Made by a program: the position numbers and the translations under genes. From the NCBI GenBank assembly GCA_945883435.1, contig CAMCXK010000025.1:1-42333 (forward strand): a DNA stretch of 42,333 nucleotides, given 5' to 3'. The notes beneath the pieces are model-generated. The model searched no databases, had not been told where the DNA came from, and saw nothing but the letters and a program-made list of their open reading frames with translations. Of the stretch, positions 1 through 8,031 are shown piece after piece. Position 1 is the stretch's first letter, and each line of letters begins with the position of its first letter. This DNA comes from Chthoniobacter flavus. Its GTDB lineage: Bacteria; Verrucomicrobiota; Verrucomicrobiia; Chthoniobacterales; Terrimicrobiaceae.

Positions 1-75
1 AAACTTCCCGAAACAAAAGGCAAATCCCTCGAAGAAATCGAAAACGATCTCACCGCGGGGGGCGGTCCCCAATAA
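1..75 (+). CDS. C-terminal end of an MFS sugar transporter (partial)
   Basis: The window opens inside a reading frame of 24 codons that ends at a TAA at 73-75. The visible tail includes PETKGKSLEEIE. The motif PETKG-x-x-LEEI is the hallmark of the cytoplasmic C-terminus of sugar-porter family major facilitator transporters, just after the last membrane helix. The protein would import a sugar, probably by proton symport, but the substrate cannot be told from this tail. The upstream part lies outside the window. The assignment rests on the motif alone. Confidence 0.75.
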   Translation, partial: KLPETKGKSLEEIENDLTAGGGPQ

Positions 76-210
76 CGACATTTTTGGTGCCACGCATGGT
101 GGTGGTGGGGTGTTTATCAAGCCCGTGATTGGAAGTTTTCCGCGGATTCTGAACGGACGACTCTGGCATGCCTTTCACTCGAAAAATAAATTCGAAAAAA
201 AGATGAAAAA

Positions 211-236
211 GACGCAGAGTCTGCGTCCAAGTTTTT
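211..236 (+). terminator. Hairpin with A-tract and T-tract, terminator-like
   Basis: An 8-bp perfect inverted repeat (GACGCAGA / TCTGCGTC, one base between) at 211-227 is preceded by AAAAA and followed within five bases by TTTTT. It looks like a bidirectional intrinsic terminator. It lies 136 bases after the transporter stop but only 8 bases before the ATG of the next gene, so it may instead be part of that gene's leader. No Shine-Dalgarno sequence is visible between the hairpin and the ATG. The rest of 76-243 shows no gene. Confidence 0.45.
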
Positions 237-243
237 CATTAAA

Positions 244-621
244 ATGAAACCCAAATTCGTGAAAACGGTTGCTGCCATCGCTCTGTCAGCAGCCTGTGCC
301 TTGGCCGAGGAGGTGCCGCAAGCGGCGAGCGACGTTCTCAAGACACTGCTCGAGGCCACGGAGAGCGCAAATTACACGGCATTCCAACGACCAGGGAACG
401 CGGCTTTTCAAGCGGGAATCACAAAAGACATCTTCAGCAAGGCCGTTCAGCAATTGGCTCCCGTGTTAAAGGGTGGCTATGATTTGTCATTCCTCACGAG
501 TTTATCCCAGCAGGGGAATGAGGTTTATCTTTGGAAAATAACTCCCAAAACAGGTAAAGATCAGTTTGTGGCCAAGTTGTTTATGAAAAACGGAAAAGCC
601 TCTGGATTCTGGATTCAGTAA
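244..621 (+). CDS. Small exported protein of unknown function
   Basis: 125 codons from ATG 244. The N-terminus has a basic start (MKPKFVK), a hydrophobic stretch and a probable signal-peptidase site after ALA near residue 21, so the mature protein of about 100 residues should be periplasmic or secreted. No family is recognised. The rest is soluble, with a C-terminal part (residues about 95-125) rich in alternating hydrophobic and polar residues that suggests beta strands. It stands alone between the transporter end and the hydrolase relic. It has no clear ribosome binding site, and a terminator-like hairpin sits directly in front of its start. It could belong to a sugar-use locus because of its neighbours, but that is only context. 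Confidence 0.6.
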   Translation: MKPKFVKTVAAIALSAACALAEEVPQAASDVLKTLLEATESANYTAFQRPGNAAFQAGITKDIFSKAVQQLAPVLKGGYDLSFLTSLSQQGNEVYLWKITPKTGKDQFVAKLFMKNGKASGFWIQ

Positions 622-623
622 CA

Positions 624-870
624 ACGCCTGCGATCCGGGACCTGCAATCCGGCGTGTTGGAGGCTGATCCCGAGGCGAAGTTCCTTCTCCACATCGCCCA
701 CTGGTGGGAACCTGCGTTCGTGAACGCGTTCTTCCGGTTCATGCCATCGCAAGGCGTGCGAGTCGATTATTCCCTCGCGCAACATCGGCGGGTCGCTCGA
801 GATCGGGCAATTTCTTGCCGTGGCCAAGTCGCTTTACGATTCGGCCAAAGTCCCCGTTATCGTCCCCGAT
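624..870 (+). pseudogene. Relic of a glycoside hydrolase, GH53 (endo-beta-1,4-galactanase)-like
   Basis: Two adjacent frames join into one protein-like text. Frame one (about 624-770) reads ...LEADPEAKFLLHIA..., then FFRFMPSQGVRVDY. After one extra base at 771 the next frame reads PSRNIGGSLEIGQFLAVAK, then LYDSAKVPVIV to about 870. In GH53 galactanases the same order occurs: a DPEAK-hydrophobic-LH strand, then FFD..GVDFD-IGLSYYP, then a helix and PVIVVE holding the nucleophile. Here the IGLSY segment is missing at the frame break and the text stops before the nucleophile Glu. Neither frame has a proper start. The relic runs into the 3' end of gmhB on the other strand. The family call is from memory of the GH53 pattern; another clan GH-A hydrolase is possible. 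Confidence 0.5.
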
Positions 871-1399
871 CCTGTGCTTCGACGGTGAGGATTTTTTGAA
901 TTGCAAAAACGACATCGGAAGCGACTTCCACGCCGTCCGGTGGTTCGGTGTCGATTCCATAGCCCGTCTGCACGAGGATCGATCGGCATCCCGCACGGCG
1001 ACCGCATTCCACGTCGAGAAGCTTGTCCCCGATCATCCAGGAGGCGGCGAGATCGATGCGGAAATCCCCGGCGGCTTCGAGCAGCATGCCGGGCGAGGGC
1101 TTCCGGCGAGGGGAGGGGCGGTCGGGATGGTCGGGGCAAAAATAGGTCCCGTCGATCTCGCCACCGGTTTGGCGGAGAAACTCGGCATGGACGGCTGCAT
1201 ATTGCGCGGGAGTGATGCGCCCCCGGGCAAGACCGCTTTGGTTGGTCGCGACGATGGCAAGCCACCCGGCCTTGCGCAGGCGGCACAACGCGTCCCGCAC
1301 GCCAGGAAACACCTGCACGCGGCCGGGATCGTTGCAATAGTCGACCTCCTCCATGAGGGTGCCGTCCCGGTCGAAAAAGACCGCCCGATGTTTATCCAT
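857..1399 (-). CDS. gmhB: D-glycero-D-manno-heptose 1,7-bisphosphate 7-phosphatase
   Basis: 180 codons. This HAD phosphatase removes the 7-phosphate from heptose bisphosphate in ADP-heptose synthesis for LPS core. Visible motifs are DRDGT at 10-14 (nucleophile Asp10, acid/base Asp12), TNQSG at 52-56, Lys100 in RRKPSPGM, and GDKLLDVECG at 124-133. The usual GmhB zinc loop is only half present: Cys88 and His91 are in place (CPDHP) but the following CxC pair before RKP is replaced by SPR. The start at 1399 is chosen because DRDGT then falls at the normal distance from the N-terminus and the gene overlaps the end of hldA by 8 bases, implying translational coupling. The last few residues (AQDRGR) fall where the hydrolase relic on the other strand begins, so the tail may have been replaced. 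Confidence 0.85.
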   Translation of the reverse strand: MDKHRAVFFDRDGTLMEEVDYCNDPGRVQVFPGVRDALCRLRKAGWLAIVATNQSGLARGRITPAQYAAVHAEFLRQTGGEIDGTYFCPDHPDRPSPRRKPSPGMLLEAAGDFRIDLAASWMIGDKLLDVECGRRAGCRSILVQTGYGIDTEPPDGVEVASDVVFAIQKILTVEAQDRGR

Positions 1400-2396
1400 C
1401 CTGCCGGAATGCGTGGCACAACTCCTCGACGGTGAGGGTTGCGGTGCCCAATTTGGCAACGACGACGCCGCTGGCGTGATTGGAGATCTCGGCGGCTTCC
1501 GATGGTGTGGCCCCGGCTCGCACGGCGAGCGTGTAAAGGGCGATGGCAGTGTCGCCGGCCCCCGAGACATCAAAGACCTCCTTGGCCCGTGTCGGGGTGT
1601 GATACGGGGCGTGCCCCGCTTGGAAGAGCATCATGCCGTGCTCGCCGAGGGTCACGAGCAGGGTTGGCAACTGCCATTTTTCCTGCAACAGGCGGCCGGT
1701 CTCCAGCAGGGCGGCATCGCTCAAGGGATCCGGAGCGGGACCGGGGTCGCGACGGCCCGCCATGGCAAACGCCTCCGCCCGGTTGGGCTTCAAAAGATCG
1801 ACGCCCGACCAGTCCAGCGGGTTCGAGGGATTCGGGTCGGCCGCGATGAAAAGACCGGCTGTCCGAGCCAGGGTCGTCAACCGCGCCTTGAGGGTGGCGG
1901 TCAGGAACCCCTTGCCATAGTCCTCGAAAATCATCGCCTCCACACCGGGCAGCAGGCTCGCGACCCGCTCGCAAATCATTTCCACCAGCGAGTCATCGGG
2001 ATCGCGGCGCCGCTCGCGATCCACGCGCACGACCTGTTGCTGGCGGGCCACGATGCGGGTTTTGACGATCGTCGGGCGCCCGGCATCGGCCACCAGCGCG
2101 GAAGCGCAGAGTTTTTCCCCCTCGAGAAGGTGCCGGAGGCGCTGGGCGGAGGCATCCTCACCAACGAGTCCGCACAAATGAACCTCGCGGCAAAACGGCC
2201 GCAGGTTGCGGGCGACATTGGCGGCGCCCCCCGGATAGGCGGTTTCGCGCTCGACCTCCACGACCGGCACGGGCGCCTCGGGAGAGATGCGGGAGACCCG
2301 CCCCCAGACAAACTCGTCCAGCATGACGTCGCCGACCACCAGGAAACTCCCACCCCTGGCGGCACGAAGAAGATGTTGTAATCTGTCGGAATTCAT
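1392..2396 (-). CDS. hldA: D-glycero-beta-D-manno-heptose-7-phosphate kinase
   Basis: 334 codons, PfkB/ribokinase fold. It phosphorylates heptose 7-phosphate at C1 for ADP-heptose synthesis. Seen: the N-terminal VVGDVMLDEFVWG strand (about 20-32), SPEAPVPVVEVE and YPGGAANVARNL (about 39-65) typical of RfaE domain 1, and DVSGAGDT at 276-283 with the catalytic base Asp282. The adenylyltransferase domain found in fused HldE is absent, so nucleotidyl transfer must be done by a separate HldC-type protein, not present in this window. It is first in a two-gene operon with gmhB (8-base overlap) and diverges from the exported-protein gene to its right. Confidence 0.9.
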   Translation of the reverse strand: MNSDRLQHLLRAARGGSFLVVGDVMLDEFVWGRVSRISPEAPVPVVEVERETAYPGGAANVARNLRPFCREVHLCGLVGEDASAQRLRHLLEGEKLCASALVADAGRPTIVKTRIVARQQQVVRVDRERRRDPDDSLVEMICERVASLLPGVEAMIFEDYGKGFLTATLKARLTTLARTAGLFIAADPNPSNPLDWSGVDLLKPNRAEAFAMAGRRDPGPAPDPLSDAALLETGRLLQEKWQLPTLLVTLGEHGMMLFQAGHAPYHTPTRAKEVFDVSGAGDTAIALYTLAVRAGATPSEAAEISNHASGVVVAKLGTATLTVEELCHAFRQDG

Positions 2397-2436
2397 TCCA
2401 CGTTTTGGAGGCGGCAGTCTTATCCAGACACTCCGC

Positions 2437-3276
2437 GTGCAACAAACTCCAATTTTGAAAATTCCGACACTGACATGGCCGGCTCTCGCGGTGGCGCTCG
2501 TTGTCTCTGCCGTCCATCCGCTTCAGGCCAATCCGTCCCCTGATTCGGTGGACCTGGCCGCTTTTCCCGCCCAATCGATCGATGAGGTGATTGTTCCCGT
2601 GCCCAGCGAGGTCTTTGCCGTGCTGGACAAGCTGGGGAGCCCGAATTGGCGGGCTGAAATCCGCGAGTCGCTGGGCCAGCAATCCGGCAACCGGGCGCAG
2701 GTCGCCTTGCTCCTCGGCACCGTCATTGCCGAGGGATTTGTGGCCGTCGAAGCCGAAGACCCGGAAAAAGTGAAGGAAATCGGCCGCCGTGTGCTCACGC
2801 TCTCCAAGGCGATCAATGTGGAAAAAGCCGTTCTGGAGCGCAGCAAAAGCATCACCGAAAAAGCCGAAGTCAAGGAGTGGGATGCCGTCCGCCGGGAATT
2901 CGATGGCGCTCTTCAGGATGTAAAAGGAGCCATGCAGGAACTCGGGGACGAGGACCTTGCCCAGCTCGTCAGCGTGGGCGGCTGGATCCGCGGCACCTCG
3001 GTCCTGACTTCGATCATCCGGAAAAACTACACGCCCGATGCGGCGGAGTTGCTGAATCAGCCTGCCCTTCTGGATTTTTTCTCCAAGAAACTCGATACGC
3101 TCTCGAACAAGCGCCTCGCCGCCGATACCCAAGTGGTGCGTGTGCGCAAGCTTCTCGCCTCGCTGCGCCCCTTGATCGAGGCCCCCGAGGGATACGCGGT
3201 GCCGCTGGAAAACGTGCAGCGCATTCACAAGCTCACCAACGATCTGGTGAACCAGATTTCCACCCGGGAGGCTTGA
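2437..3276 (+). CDS. Exported helical protein of unknown function
   Basis: 279 codons from a GTG at 2437; a TTG at 2455 (273 codons) fits the signal peptide equally well. Neither start has a well-spaced ribosome site. The N-terminus gives a clear signal peptide (IPTLTWPALAVALVVSAV, cleavage after LQA). The mature part is mostly charged amphipathic helix (for example KAINVEKAVLERSKSITEKAE) with no recognised domain. It is four bases ahead of the next exported-protein gene, so the two are probably co-transcribed and act in the periplasm or at the outer membrane. The in-frame ATG at 2287 would lie inside hldA and give an unlikely N-terminus. Confidence 0.7.
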   Translation: MQQTPILKIPTLTWPALAVALVVSAVHPLQANPSPDSVDLAAFPAQSIDEVIVPVPSEVFAVLDKLGSPNWRAEIRESLGQQSGNRAQVALLLGTVIAEGFVAVEAEDPEKVKEIGRRVLTLSKAINVEKAVLERSKSITEKAEVKEWDAVRREFDGALQDVKGAMQELGDEDLAQLVSVGGWIRGTSVLTSIIRKNYTPDAAELLNQPALLDFFSKKLDTLSNKRLAADTQVVRVRKLLASLRPLIEAPEGYAVPLENVQRIHKLTNDLVNQISTREA

Positions 3277-3280
3277 CCGC

Positions 3281-3706
3281 ATGAAACGCTGGATTCTCTC
3301 CGCCTGCTTCGCCCTCTGCGCCATGACCGCGGCCCGGGCCTACGTCGATGACGCGCTTTCGTTCGCCTACGAGGCGGCAAATCCCTATGTGAAGCGGGGT
3401 TTCACTGTGCGCGAGGACGCCTGGGGCGGCGACCTCGGGGTCAAGGATCAGCAGGCCGTGCAAGCCCAGCTTTTCCGGGGCAACGAGTATTGGTTTTGCC
3501 TCGGGACCGATGTGAAAAATGCCGTTCTTTCGGTGGCCGTTTATGATGCCAAAGGCCAGCTGGCCACCGCCGAGACGCTCAAACCCGGCCGCCTCACCGC
3601 GGTCCGCGTCGTTCCCGCACGGACCGGGACCTACTATGCGATCGTCACGGTGCTGAAATCTCCGGAGGAGCGCACCGGCTGGGCTCTTGTCTACGCCTAC
3701 AAGTAA
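3281..3706 (+). CDS. Small exported protein of unknown function
   Basis: 141 codons from ATG 3281, with a standard signal peptide (MKRWILSACFALCAMTAARA, cleavage after residue 20). The mature protein of about 120 residues alternates hydrophobic and polar residues in segments such as AVLSVAVYDAKG and TYYAIVTVLK, suggesting a beta sandwich. It is not recognised by name. It begins four bases after the preceding exported-protein gene and ends seven bases before phoH, forming a tight run of genes. A role in the cell envelope is inferred from the signal peptide only. Confidence 0.7.
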   Translation: MKRWILSACFALCAMTAARAYVDDALSFAYEAANPYVKRGFTVREDAWGGDLGVKDQQAVQAQLFRGNEYWFCLGTDVKNAVLSVAVYDAKGQLATAETLKPGRLTAVRVVPARTGTYYAIVTVLKSPEERTGWALVYAYK

Positions 3707-3713
3707 CCGCGGG

Positions 3714-4685
3714 ATGGAATCGGCCACCCTCGAGTTCGAGAATGCCCGCATCGCCCAGGCGGTTTATGGCGGCGATCCCCGTCTCCTGCGGGAGTTGGAG
3801 CATCGTTTGGCGATTCGCATTACCAGCCGGGATGGATGGATTCGCTTGGACGGGCCGGCCGAGGCGGTTGCCAAGGCCCGGCACGCATTGGAGCAATTGC
3901 ACTCCGCCGTGAAAAGGGGACTTGTGATCGAACGCCGGGAATTTTTTCACGTGCTGGACGCCGAGACCGGCGGACTACCCAGCGAGCCGCTGGCCAGCCT
4001 GCTCGACACACGCATCCAGTGCTCTCCCCGCAAACCGCCTGTGGTTCCGCGCACTGTGGGCCAGAAGTCCTATGTGCAGGCGATCCAGCAGCGCGACATC
4101 ACCTTCGGAATCGGCCCGGCCGGGACTGGCAAAACGTTTCTCGCGGTGGCCAGTGCCGTGGCCGCCCTCAAGCAGGACAAGGTCCGCCGGATCGTGTTGA
4201 CCCGCCCCGCTGTCGAAGCGGGTGAGGCCTTGGGGTTTCTCCCCGGCGATCTTCAGGAAAAAATCCTGCCCTACTTGCGGCCGCTTTACGATTCGCTCAA
4301 CGACCTCCTCGAACCTGAAGAGTTGCAAAAATTGATCGACCGCAACACGATTGAAATCGCCCCGCTGGCCTACATGCGCGGCCGCACACTCAGCGGTTCA
4401 TTCGTCATTCTCGACGAGGCCCAAAATACCACCACCGAACAAATGTTCATGTTTCTCACACGCTTGGGCATCGGCTCCCGGTGCGTGGTGACAGGTGATG
4501 TGACACAGATCGATCTGCCTCGCAACAAACCCAGCGGGTTGGTCGAGGCCGTGGCGGCGCTGCGCGAGGTCCCCGGCATCGGAATGCATGTCTTTTCGGA
4601 AAAGGACGTTGTCCGCCACCCTCTTGTGCAGGCTGTCATTCTGGCTTACAAGGAGCACCGGGGTTCCCGGGAGGGCCGCATTTAA
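3714..4685 (+). CDS. phoH: PhoH-family ATPase
   Basis: 323 codons from ATG 3714. An N-terminal KH-like nucleic-acid-binding segment (about 1-80) is followed by a P-loop ATPase: GPAGTGKT at 134-141 (Walker A), VILDEAQ from about 231 (Walker B), and TGDVTQIDLP with the PhoH-typical RNKPSGL. The family is linked to RNA handling and stress, and in many bacteria it is encoded next to pgpH and ybeY. Here pgpH follows at once, but ybeY is not seen. A TTG 27 bases upstream would overlap the preceding gene and is less likely. Regulation by phosphate should not be assumed from the name. Confidence 0.92.
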   Translation: MESATLEFENARIAQAVYGGDPRLLRELEHRLAIRITSRDGWIRLDGPAEAVAKARHALEQLHSAVKRGLVIERREFFHVLDAETGGLPSEPLASLLDTRIQCSPRKPPVVPRTVGQKSYVQAIQQRDITFGIGPAGTGKTFLAVASAVAALKQDKVRRIVLTRPAVEAGEALGFLPGDLQEKILPYLRPLYDSLNDLLEPEELQKLIDRNTIEIAPLAYMRGRTLSGSFVILDEAQNTTTEQMFMFLTRLGIGSRCVVTGDVTQIDLPRNKPSGLVEAVAALREVPGIGMHVFSEKDVVRHPLVQAVILAYKEHRGSREGRI

Positions 4686-4686
4686 A

Positions 4687-6270
4687 ATGATCGACTTCTT
4701 CAAGCGCTGGCAACTTGTCGGCAAGGGCCTGTCTTCGGCCAAAAAGCGCCGCCGCATCGAGGAAAGCGACCTGAGGGATTTTCTTCAAACCGGCTGGCCG
4801 TTGCGTGCCGTGGTGTTGCTCGCCTTTGCAGCCGGGTTGGCCGGATTGATCTTCACGGGGGCCCAGGAGGAGCCTGCCAAAAAGTTCCTCCTGTGCCTGC
4901 TCATTTTCGCCACCGCCGTGGCTCAACTGTGGATCAACCATCCCGCCACCTTCCGGAGAAACTCGCTCCTCTGCCTTGTCATGGCCACCATGCTGGCTCA
5001 ATTGGGAGTCGTCAAAATCCTCCTCAGCCAGGCAGCCGGCGGTTTTCTGGACCTTCAACTGGCTCCCTTGCTCATGCCCTATGCCTTCGCTCCGCTGGTG
5101 CTCTCGGTGCTGCTCGGGCGCAATCACGGCCTTTATGCGGCGGTGTTTTGCAGCTTGTGGGGCTCGTTTTTGATCGGCCGCATCGATCCGGTTTTCCTCG
5201 TCATTTCCTTGATCACCGGTTTCATCGGAGTGTTTGTCACCCACCAGGTGCGGCGGCGCAGCCGACTGGTGCGGGCGGGAGTTTATGTCGGCCTCGCCAC
5301 CTGGGTTCTCGCCGCCGCCTTCGGCCAGATCGGGCCGGTGATCTGGGAATCCCCGGCACAGACCGACTGGGGGATGATCGGTTGGCAGAGTCTGGCGGCC
5401 TTTGCCACCGGACTGGCCACATCGATTGTCGTCAGCGGCCTGCTCCCGGTTTTGGAGCACCTTTTTAAAATCACCACCGACATCTCATGGCTGGAAATGA
5501 GCGATTTGAACCACCCGCTTCTCAAGCGCCTGAGCCTTGAAGCGCCCGGGACCTACCACCACAGCCTGGCCGTCGCCAATCTTTCAGAGGCCGCCGCCGA
5601 GGCCGTCGGAGCCAACCCGACGATCTGCCGCGTGGCCTCGTATTTCCACGATGTCGGCAAATTGGTGAAACCCCACTACTTCACCGAGAACATGGGCCAA
5701 TGCGACAATCCTCACGACGAACTCACGCCCACCATGAGCGCGCTCATCATCATCGCCCACGTGAAAGAGGGTGTTGACCTGGCGCTCAAGCACAAGCTCA
5801 ATTCCGAGATCATCGATGTGATCCGCCAGCACCATGGGACTTCGACCGTTTCCTACTTTTTGCAACGCGCCTTGCAGCAGCAGGAGGACGCCCGTCTGGG
5901 CGGTAAAATCATGAATCTCCGCGCCGATGACATTCCAGAGGTCAGTGAGGAGTCGTTTCGCTATCCCGGCCCCCGTCCCTGCACCAAGGAGGCCGCCCTC
6001 GTCAGCCTGGCGGACGCCATTGAAAGCGCCTCGCGGAGCTTGGAACGCCCGACGCCCCAGCGGATCGAAGACCTCGTGCGCTCGATCATCAAATCCCGTC
6101 TCGATGAGGGGCAACTCGAGGAGTCACCCTTGACGTTGTCCGAAATCTGGCGTGCCGCCGAAAGCTTCCGCTTCACCCTTTGCAACATGCTCCACGCCCG
6201 GATCGCTTATCCCAAGCGCGAGTCGCCTGCCGAAAACCCGGCCCGCGAGGAGCGCCCCGCCGCAGCCTAA
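4687..6270 (+). CDS. PgpH-type membrane HD phosphohydrolase, short form
   Basis: 527 codons from ATG 4687, one base after the phoH stop. Several hydrophobic helices between about 38 and 255 form a 7TM-like domain. A cytoplasmic HD domain follows: YHHSLAVANLSEAA from 290 with His291/His292, and the metal pair His321-Asp322 in YFHDVGKL. PgpH proteins hydrolyse cyclic di-AMP. Usual members are near 700 residues or more because an extracellular 7TMR-HDED domain sits after the first helix. Here helices follow each other directly and that sensory domain is missing. The catalytic half looks intact, so activity is expected without the usual external input. It converges on lgt with a 4-base overlap. 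Confidence 0.88.
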   Translation: MIDFFKRWQLVGKGLSSAKKRRRIEESDLRDFLQTGWPLRAVVLLAFAAGLAGLIFTGAQEEPAKKFLLCLLIFATAVAQLWINHPATFRRNSLLCLVMATMLAQLGVVKILLSQAAGGFLDLQLAPLLMPYAFAPLVLSVLLGRNHGLYAAVFCSLWGSFLIGRIDPVFLVISLITGFIGVFVTHQVRRRSRLVRAGVYVGLATWVLAAAFGQIGPVIWESPAQTDWGMIGWQSLAAFATGLATSIVVSGLLPVLEHLFKITTDISWLEMSDLNHPLLKRLSLEAPGTYHHSLAVANLSEAAAEAVGANPTICRVASYFHDVGKLVKPHYFTENMGQCDNPHDELTPTMSALIIIAHVKEGVDLALKHKLNSEIIDVIRQHHGTSTVSYFLQRALQQQEDARLGGKIMNLRADDIPEVSEESFRYPGPRPCTKEAALVSLADAIESASRSLERPTPQRIEDLVRSIIKSRLDEGQLEESPLTLSEIWRAAESFRFTLCNMLHARIAYPKRESPAENPAREERPAAA

Positions 6271-7223
6271 ATTCTCTTGCCGGACATCCGGCGCAAGGCC
6301 TGCGGGAAGGTTGGCTTTTGAAAGGCCCGGAGCAGAAAGGCCGCGCCACCCAGGATCATAAACAAGGACAAAAACTGCCCCCGCGTGAGTCCCCAAGTGA
6401 GCCCGGCATCTGGCTCGCGGAAGGCTTCGCCTGCGATCCGCAAGACCGCATAGCCAATGAAGAAAACACCGGTCAGAACCCCGTCGGGCAACCGGCACCG
6501 GGTGCGGAGAATCCACAGGATGGCGAAGAGCACCCCGCCTTCGAGAAGCGCCTCGTAAACCTGGGACGGGTGCCGCGGGATGAGATGCCCAGCCAGAATC
6601 GCGCCCACGCGCGGGTCGCCGGCATTTTCGATGACGGCGGGCACCGAGTTCCAGAGCGGGTTGGCCGCGACGGTCGCGTCGAGGATTTCCTCCACCTTTC
6701 GCGGCGGGAGTTCATGCAACTCGGAGGGAAAATACCGCGCCCAGGCGACCGTCGAGGCACGCCCGTAAAGTTCGCCATTGATGAAGTTCGCACAGCGTCC
6801 CAGAAACAACCCGACCGGGGCCGCGACAACGAGGCTGTCCCCGACATTCAGCCAGGGAATCCGATGGCGGCGGGCATAGATCCAAGTGAAGACCACAATG
6901 CCGAGGATGCCGCCGTGGCTGGCCATGCCGCCTTCCCAAAACTTGAAAAACACCAGCGGATTCGCGGAAAAGGCCGCCCAGTCGTAAAAAACCATGTAGC
7001 CAAGCCGACCGCCGAGGATCACTCCAAAAAGCGCCGTGCCGGTGATAAAATCGCCGACCGCCGGAGCCGGAATGTCGCTGAACCCGCGCCGCGACTGCCA
7101 GACCCCGAGCGCGTAGGCGGCCACAAACGCCAGGACATAAGCCACCCCATACCAGCGCAGGCCAAATCCGTCACCGATTTCGAAGACGAACGGGCTGAGA
7201 TGGTGGACGGGATAATCCGGCAT
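6267..7223 (-). CDS. lgt: Prolipoprotein diacylglyceryl transferase
   Basis: 318 codons, with seven or so membrane helices. It moves diacylglycerol from phosphatidylglycerol to the lipobox Cys of prelipoproteins in the inner membrane. Visible family motifs: GGRLGYMVFYD (about 71-81), SHGGILG, the signature GRCANFINGELYGR (about 142-155) and HPSQVYEALLEG. A loop between about 160 and 210 (ELPPRKVEEILDATVAANPLW...) is longer than in E. coli. It is the last of a run psd-pssA-lgt on the minus strand, starting four bases after pssA ends. All three act on phospholipids or use them as donors. Confidence 0.95.
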   Translation of the reverse strand: MPDYPVHHLSPFVFEIGDGFGLRWYGVAYVLAFVAAYALGVWQSRRGFSDIPAPAVGDFITGTALFGVILGGRLGYMVFYDWAAFSANPLVFFKFWEGGMASHGGILGIVVFTWIYARRHRIPWLNVGDSLVVAAPVGLFLGRCANFINGELYGRASTVAWARYFPSELHELPPRKVEEILDATVAANPLWNSVPAVIENAGDPRVGAILAGHLIPRHPSQVYEALLEGGVLFAILWILRTRCRLPDGVLTGVFFIGYAVLRIAGEAFREPDAGLTWGLTRGQFLSLFMILGGAAFLLRAFQKPTFPQALRRMSGKRI

Positions 7224-7227
7224 GGGA

Positions 7228-8031
7228 TCAGCGCAGCTCCTCCTCGGTGTCTTCCTCGATCTCGCGGCGGATCGCCTTCGAGATGAACGGCCGCACGAAT
7301 CCGTAGATCAAAAACGACACAAACAAGAGAGCCGGCATCCATTGGTAGTTCATCGCGGTGAATGCCAGGAGGACGATGAGCCCCAGGAAGGCGGGGATCG
7401 AGCGCTGGGTGCGCCAGTTCACGCTTTTGAAGCTCGGGTAGCGCACATGGCTGAACATCATGAAGGACAGGAAAAGCAGCAGCACCGGCAAGGCGAATTT
7501 CCATGGGCCGATGGTGCGGTCGTCGGCTTGGATCCACAGCATGAAAAGCGTCAGCGACGCGATCAATCCGGCCGCCGCGGGAATCGGAAAGCCGTGGAAA
7601 TCCTTGTCGGGCTTGTCACCGCTCGCCGCAGCCACACAATTGAAGCGGGCGAGCCGCAGGGTTCCACACAACAGGAAGAAAAAGGCGATCAACCATCCCG
7701 TTCGTTGGAAATCGCGCAGCACGATTTGATACACCAGCAGCGCCGGGGCGATGCCGAAGGACACCGTGTCGGCCAGGGAGTCGAACTCGCGCCCGAACGG
7801 GCTTTCATGTCCGCCGAGCCGCGCCAACCGCCCATCCAGAAGGTCAAACACGCAGGCGCCCAGAATGAACGCGATGGCCTCGTGATAAAGCGATCCCGGC
7901 GGGTGGCCATTCGAGACCAGAGTGGCGGCTTCGATGATTCGCAACGTGGCGGCAAACCCGCAAAAGAGGTTGCCGGCCGTCATGAGATTCGGCAGCAGGT
8001 AGATTTTCGGCTCGCCGGGATGCGGGGTCAT
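7228..8031 (-). CDS. pssA: CDP-diacylglycerol-serine O-phosphatidyltransferase
   Basis: 267 codons. It makes phosphatidylserine from CDP-diacylglycerol and serine in the inner membrane. The CDP-alcohol phosphatidyltransferase signature is complete: Asp66-Gly67, Ala70-Arg71, Gly80, Asp84 and Asp88. Membrane helices precede and follow. The start at 8031 is chosen because it overlaps the psd stop by four bases (ATGA), giving MTPHPGEPKIYLLPNLMTAGN, a normal N-terminus for the type II bacterial family. A longer frame upstream lies inside psd. With psd it forms the two-step route to phosphatidylethanolamine. Confidence 0.93.
   Translation of the reverse strand: MTPHPGEPKIYLLPNLMTAGNLFCGFAATLRIIEAATLVSNGHPPGSLYHEAIAFILGACVFDLLDGRLARLGGHESPFGREFDSLADTVSFGIAPALLVYQIVLRDFQRTGWLIAFFFLLCGTLRLARFNCVAAASGDKPDKDFHGFPIPAAAGLIASLTLFMLWIQADDRTIGPWKFALPVLLLFLSFMMFSHVRYPSFKSVNWRTQRSIPAFLGLIVLLAFTAMNYQWMPALLFVSFLIYGFVRPFISKAIRREIEEDTEEELR

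Noticed and set aside
2158-3324. 388-codon open frame on the minus strand
   Set aside because: It lies opposite a signal-peptide protein and overlaps hldA; its translation shows no family text and is rich in His/Gly/Asp as expected for an antisense shadow of GC-rich genes.
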